Below are positions 3,426 to 5,982 of a stretch of 5,982 nucleotides of DNA, piece by piece. The stretch lies in the NCBI GenBank assembly GCA_021545625.1, contig JAJRVH010000179.1, positions 1 through 5,982 of the forward strand, read 5' to 3'. The position numbers were made by a program, and so were the translations under genes. Under the pieces are notes generated by a model. It had not been told where the DNA came from. It did not search any database and worked only from the letters and a program-made list of their open reading frames with translations. The DNA comes from Zetaproteobacteria bacterium (GTDB taxonomy: Bacteria > Pseudomonadota > Zetaproteobacteria > Mariprofundales > Mariprofundaceae). Each line of letters opens with the position of its first letter. Within the stretch, counting starts at the first letter, position 1.

Positions 3426-5402
3426 TCAGCGGATCTGATCCAGCTGCATCGCCGATTCGGGCGCATCGGCAAAGGTTTTCAGCTTCTGCGCCCGCGACGG
3501 ATGCCGCAGCTTGCGCAATGCCTTGGCCTCGATCTGGCGAATGCGCTCGCGCGTCACGCCGAACTGCTTGCCGACCTCTTCCAGCGTATGATCGGTGTTC
3601 ATACCGATGCCGAAGCGCATGCGCAGCACCTTCTGCTCGCGATCGGTCAGGTTCTTGAGCACGTCGAGGGTCGCCTCGGCCAGGGCTGCGCCCACCGTCG
3701 CATCGAGCGGATCCTCGGCCTTCTCGTCCTCGACGAAGTCGCCAAGCTGCGAATCCTCGTCGTCGCCGATCGGCGTTTCCAGCGACACCGGTTCCTTGGC
3801 CACCTCGAGAATCTGCTCGACCTTCTCGACCGGCATCTCCAGATGCTCGGCAAGCTCCTCCGGCGTCGGCTCGCGGCCGATCTCCTGCGCAATGCGGCGG
3901 GACACACGCATGATCTTGTTGATCGTTTCGATCATATGCACCGGGATGCGGATCGTGCGCGCCTGATCGGCGATCGAGCGGGTGATCGCCTGACGGATCC
4001 ACCAGGTTGCGTAGGTGGAGAACTTGTAGCCGCGGCGCCATTCGAACTTTTCGACTGCCTTCATCAGGCCGATATTGCCCTCCTGAATCAGATCCAGGAA
4101 GCCAAGGCCCCGGTTCGTGTATTTCTTGGCGATCGAGATCACCAGACGCAGATTGGCCTCGATCATCTCCTTCTTGGCCTGACGCATCTTCGCCTCGCCC
4201 ATCGTCAGCTTGCGGGAAACCTCCTTGAGCTCGGCCACGCTCATCTCGGTTTCCTGCTCGACACGCTTGAGACGACGCTGGTTCTCCTTGATCTTGCCGG
4301 CCACGGCCTCGACGGAAGCCGCCCACGGCGCATCCTTGTGCTCGCGCAGCAGGTCATCGACCCAGCGTTCATCGCATTCGCGCGGCGGGAAGGTTTCCAG
4401 AAACAGCTTGCGCGGCATCTTCGCCTTCAGGGCCAGATCGCGGATCGTGCGCTCGAAACGGCGCACCCGCTCGACAGCGTTCTTGAAGCGCTGAACCAGC
4501 TGGTCCAGCTGACGCGGCGAGAACGGAATGCTGACCAGCTCGATCAGCATCGCATACATCAGCTCGTCCGCCTTGGCCTTCAGCTTCTCGTCGCCGGGCT
4601 TCCTGTCGGCCTTTTTCTTGGCCGCGAGGAATTCGTCGTGCAGCTGCTTGGCCGTTGCAAAATGGGCCAGCGCCTCTTCCAGCTGCTCTTCCTTGGTAAT
4701 CACCGTTTCCATCATCGGCGTGCCATCGGGCGTCGCCTTGCGGGCCTTGATCGCCTCGGACAGCTCCTCGGCATCCAGCTCCGGCGTCTCGTCCTCGGGC
4801 TCGTCGTCCTCTTCGGAACGGCTCATCCGGTTTTCGTACTCCTTGATCGCGGCCGAGTTCACTACCTTCTCGTCGACATCGATGATATCGCGAAAATTCG
4901 GCTCCTCGCCGGCTTCCAGCGCCTCGTCCCGGATCTGGATGATGCGCTCGCCAAGCAGCATGATCTCGCGGAACGTCGACGGGCACAGGCAGATCGCCTC
5001 GTGCACCTGCATGCGGCCTTCCTCGATACGGCGCGCGATCTCGATCTCGCCTTCGCGGGTCAGCAGTTCGACCGTACCCATTTCGCGCAGATACATGCGC
5101 ACCGGATCGTCGATGCGCACCACCGTGCCCAGCTGGGTCGTATCGGCACGCAGCGCGGAATCTTCCTTGCGAAGCCTGTCCTTGCGCATCGCATAGGCGC
5201 CGGTCGGCGCGCGCTCCGGGTCGACCACCTCGACCCCCATTTCGGTAAACACATTGATCAGCTGCTCGACACGGTCGGCGGACACCAAGCCGCCCGGCAG
5301 ATGCTTGTTCAACTCGTCATAGGTGATATAGCCGGCCTGCTTGCCCTTGGCCATCAGCGTGCCAAGCTCGCGGATTCTTACCTGTTCCTGTTTATTCGAC
5401 AT
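3426..5402 (-). CDS. rpoD: RNA polymerase primary sigma factor RpoD (sigma70)
   Basis: The 658 residues carry all sigma70 regions. Region 1.1 is at ~5-62 (T-Y-D-E-L-N-K-H-L-P), so this is a primary rather than alternative sigma. Region 1.2 is at ~98-130 (D-P-V-R-M-Y-L-R-E-M-G-T-V-E-L-L). A long non-conserved region (~131-400) has an acidic patch near 190-215. Region 2 is at ~415-490, with the -10 recognition helix Y-A-T-W-W-I-R-Q-A-I-T and Q471/T474 matching E. coli Q437/T440. Region 3 is at ~490-545. Region 4 is at ~588-645, with the -35 helix-turn-helix T-L-E-E-V-G-K-Q-F-G-V-T-R-E-R-I-R-Q. About 11 residues extend beyond the usual C-terminus. The start has AGGAG at a 10-nt spacing. dnaG ends 5 nt upstream, so they form an operon; an internal promoter candidate lies within dnaG. 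6S RNA in this window is the expected regulator of its holoenzyme. Confidence 0.98.
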   Translation of the reverse strand: MSNKQEQVRIRELGTLMAKGKQAGYITYDELNKHLPGGLVSADRVEQLINVFTEMGVEVVDPERAPTGAYAMRKDRLRKEDSALRADTTQLGTVVRIDDPVRMYLREMGTVELLTREGEIEIARRIEEGRMQVHEAICLCPSTFREIMLLGERIIQIRDEALEAGEEPNFRDIIDVDEKVVNSAAIKEYENRMSRSEEDDEPEDETPELDAEELSEAIKARKATPDGTPMMETVITKEEQLEEALAHFATAKQLHDEFLAAKKKADRKPGDEKLKAKADELMYAMLIELVSIPFSPRQLDQLVQRFKNAVERVRRFERTIRDLALKAKMPRKLFLETFPPRECDERWVDDLLREHKDAPWAASVEAVAGKIKENQRRLKRVEQETEMSVAELKEVSRKLTMGEAKMRQAKKEMIEANLRLVISIAKKYTNRGLGFLDLIQEGNIGLMKAVEKFEWRRGYKFSTYATWWIRQAITRSIADQARTIRIPVHMIETINKIMRVSRRIAQEIGREPTPEELAEHLEMPVEKVEQILEVAKEPVSLETPIGDDEDSQLGDFVEDEKAEDPLDATVGAALAEATLDVLKNLTDREQKVLRMRFGIGMNTDHTLEEVGKQFGVTRERIRQIEAKALRKLRHPSRAQKLKTFADAPESAMQLDQIR

Positions 5403-5407
5403 GCTCG

Positions 5408-5982
5408 TTAAGCTCCTGTTTGGTTCAGCTGTTCAGTGAGTTTGCGCTGCTGTCCCTGCAACTGCTGCAGGCGCTGCTGCAGGCGCACGGAATCGCCCAG
5501 ACTCAGCCCGTGCCGCATGCGGCGACGGATGTCATTGGCTTCCATGTCCAACAACAAACTCATGTACTCCATATCCTGAACGGGCGCCTGGTTCATCCAG
5601 CGAGAAATCAATGATTGATCGTCGGGGAATTCCCGGATCAGCTGTCTCGCGATATCGATAGTTTCGGCTTCGGCATCCGCTTCGATCGAAAAAGCGCGCA
5701 TGTATAACCGATTGACACGCTCACTGTCAACAAAATAATTGACCGCACCGTCCGGCAAGCCGGCGAAACGGGCCGGTTTCTGCAACAGCGCAACCAGAAA
5801 TCGCTCCTGAAGCGGCGTCAGCAGCGCCTCTCCTGCCTGTGGCGATGCCTGCTGCCGGGACGGAGGCCTGCGCGCCTCGTGTTCCAGCACAATGCCCGTC
5901 GCACGCTCGACCTCCTGCCGCCAGGCCTGGCGCAGATAGCCATCCTGCATGCTTTTCAGCATCGCATCGGCCTTCTTGGCCA
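5408..5982 (-). CDS. dnaG: DNA primase DnaG, C-terminal part (5' end outside window)
   Basis: About 190 residues are visible, running off the right edge; the ATG at 5962 is internal. The first residues (A-K-K-A-D-A-M-L-K-S-M-Q-D-G-Y-L-R-Q) match the helical end of the primase core. A polar linker follows (R-R-P-P-S-R-Q-Q-A-S-P-Q-A-G), then the helical helicase-binding domain with the typical L-T-P-L-Q-E-R-F-L-V-A-L-L-Q-K-P start, ending in a Gln/Arg-rich helix. DnaG makes RNA primers at the replication fork, and this domain docks on the DnaB helicase. The zinc finger and toprim catalytic parts lie outside the window. The identity is reinforced by rpoD 5 nt downstream, the classic dnaG-rpoD pair. 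Confidence 0.92.
   Translation of the reverse strand, partial: AKKADAMLKSMQDGYLRQAWRQEVERATGIVLEHEARRPPSRQQASPQAGEALLTPLQERFLVALLQKPARFAGLPDGAVNYFVDSERVNRLYMRAFSIEADAEAETIDIARQLIREFPDDQSLISRWMNQAPVQDMEYMSLLLDMEANDIRRRMRHGLSLGDSVRLQQRLQQLQGQQRKLTEQLNQTGA
5413..5417 (-). promoter_or_regulatory. rpoD ribosome binding site, inside the dnaG 3' end
   Basis: AGGAG on the minus strand lies 10 nt before ATG 5402. It is made from the last sense codons of dnaG (ACA GGA GCT), whose TAA stop is at 5410-5408. This supports coupled translation of dnaG and rpoD. Confidence 0.8.
5701..5730 (-). promoter_or_regulatory. Candidate internal promoter in dnaG driving rpoD
   Basis: On the minus strand TTGACA (5730-5725, perfect -35) is followed after 18 bp by TATACA (5706-5701, 4 of 6 -10). 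The start would be near 5694, about 290 nt before the rpoD ATG. E. coli likewise has promoters inside dnaG for rpoD. The sequence is not a sigma32-type promoter. Confidence 0.45.
5712..5730. repeat. Inverted repeat TTGACA-N7-TGTCAA overlapping the candidate rpoD promoter
   Basis: Perfect 6-bp half-sites (5712-5717 and 5725-5730) flank 7 bp. The right half is the -35 element on the minus strand and the left half lies in the promoter spacer, so a bound dimer would block the promoter. The DNA also codes for DnaG residues, so it may be chance. Confidence 0.35.

Noticed and set aside
2507..3658. A 383-codon plus-strand frame across ubiA and the end of rpoD
   Set aside because: It is very rich in R, Q, H and P, has no domain, and runs through the rpoD terminator. 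It is a shadow of ubiA and rpoD.
3360..5411. A 683-codon open frame on the plus strand opposite rpoD
   Set aside because: It is the antisense shadow of rpoD. Composition is dominated by L, R, H, D and Q as expected from reverse-reading a GC-rich gene, with no recognisable domain, while the minus strand gives an unmistakable sigma70.

Overview
The window is a GC-rich (roughly 60% by eye), densely packed stretch of a proteobacterial chromosome made of housekeeping genes. Two converging blocks meet at about position 2451. The plus-strand block reads: 3' end of a CcdA-type membrane protein, a small coiled-coil protein (TIGR02449/ZapB-like), zapA, 6S RNA (ssrS), 5-formyltetrahydrofolate cyclo-ligase (fau) and a YmdB-type metallophosphoesterase. 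The minus-strand block, read from the right edge, is: dnaG (its 5' part lies outside the window), rpoD and ubiA.

The zapA-ssrS-fau order is a classic proteobacterial arrangement. A TIGR00282/YmdB phosphoesterase placed directly after fau is something I associate with Alphaproteobacteria and some deep-branching lineages. The coiled-coil neighbour, UbiA and RpoD look gammaproteobacterial. This mix would fit a deep-branching gammaproteobacterium or a zetaproteobacterium, but that is inference and no taxonomic marker was searched. I see no insertion sequence, phage gene, tRNA, rRNA or CRISPR array, and base composition looks even.

Left block. Division genes (coiled coil plus ZapA, ATGA overlap) precede the 6S RNA. 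Its closing stem appears to start inside the zapA coding region, downstream of an intragenic sigma70-like promoter. After 6S comes a short leader that holds a 17-codon ORF. The ORF ends in an ATGA overlap with the most likely fau start, so fau may be translated by coupling. The YmdB-like gene overlaps fau by 16 nt and has its own ribosome binding site.

Right block. dnaG and rpoD are 5 nt apart, a reduced version of the rpsU-dnaG-rpoD macromolecular synthesis operon. A good promoter-like sequence lies inside dnaG, as in the E. coli operon. A strong intrinsic terminator ends rpoD. ubiA follows with a GTG start. The stop codons of ubiA and the YmdB-like gene both fall in one 10-bp hairpin.

No wholly new multi-gene system is evident. 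The points most worth a second look are regulatory: the 6S/fau leader (overlap with zapA, a 10-bp complementary pair, the coupled leader ORF), a predicted leaderless mRNA for the coiled-coil gene, the nine-G run in ubiA, and the promoter and inverted repeat inside dnaG.
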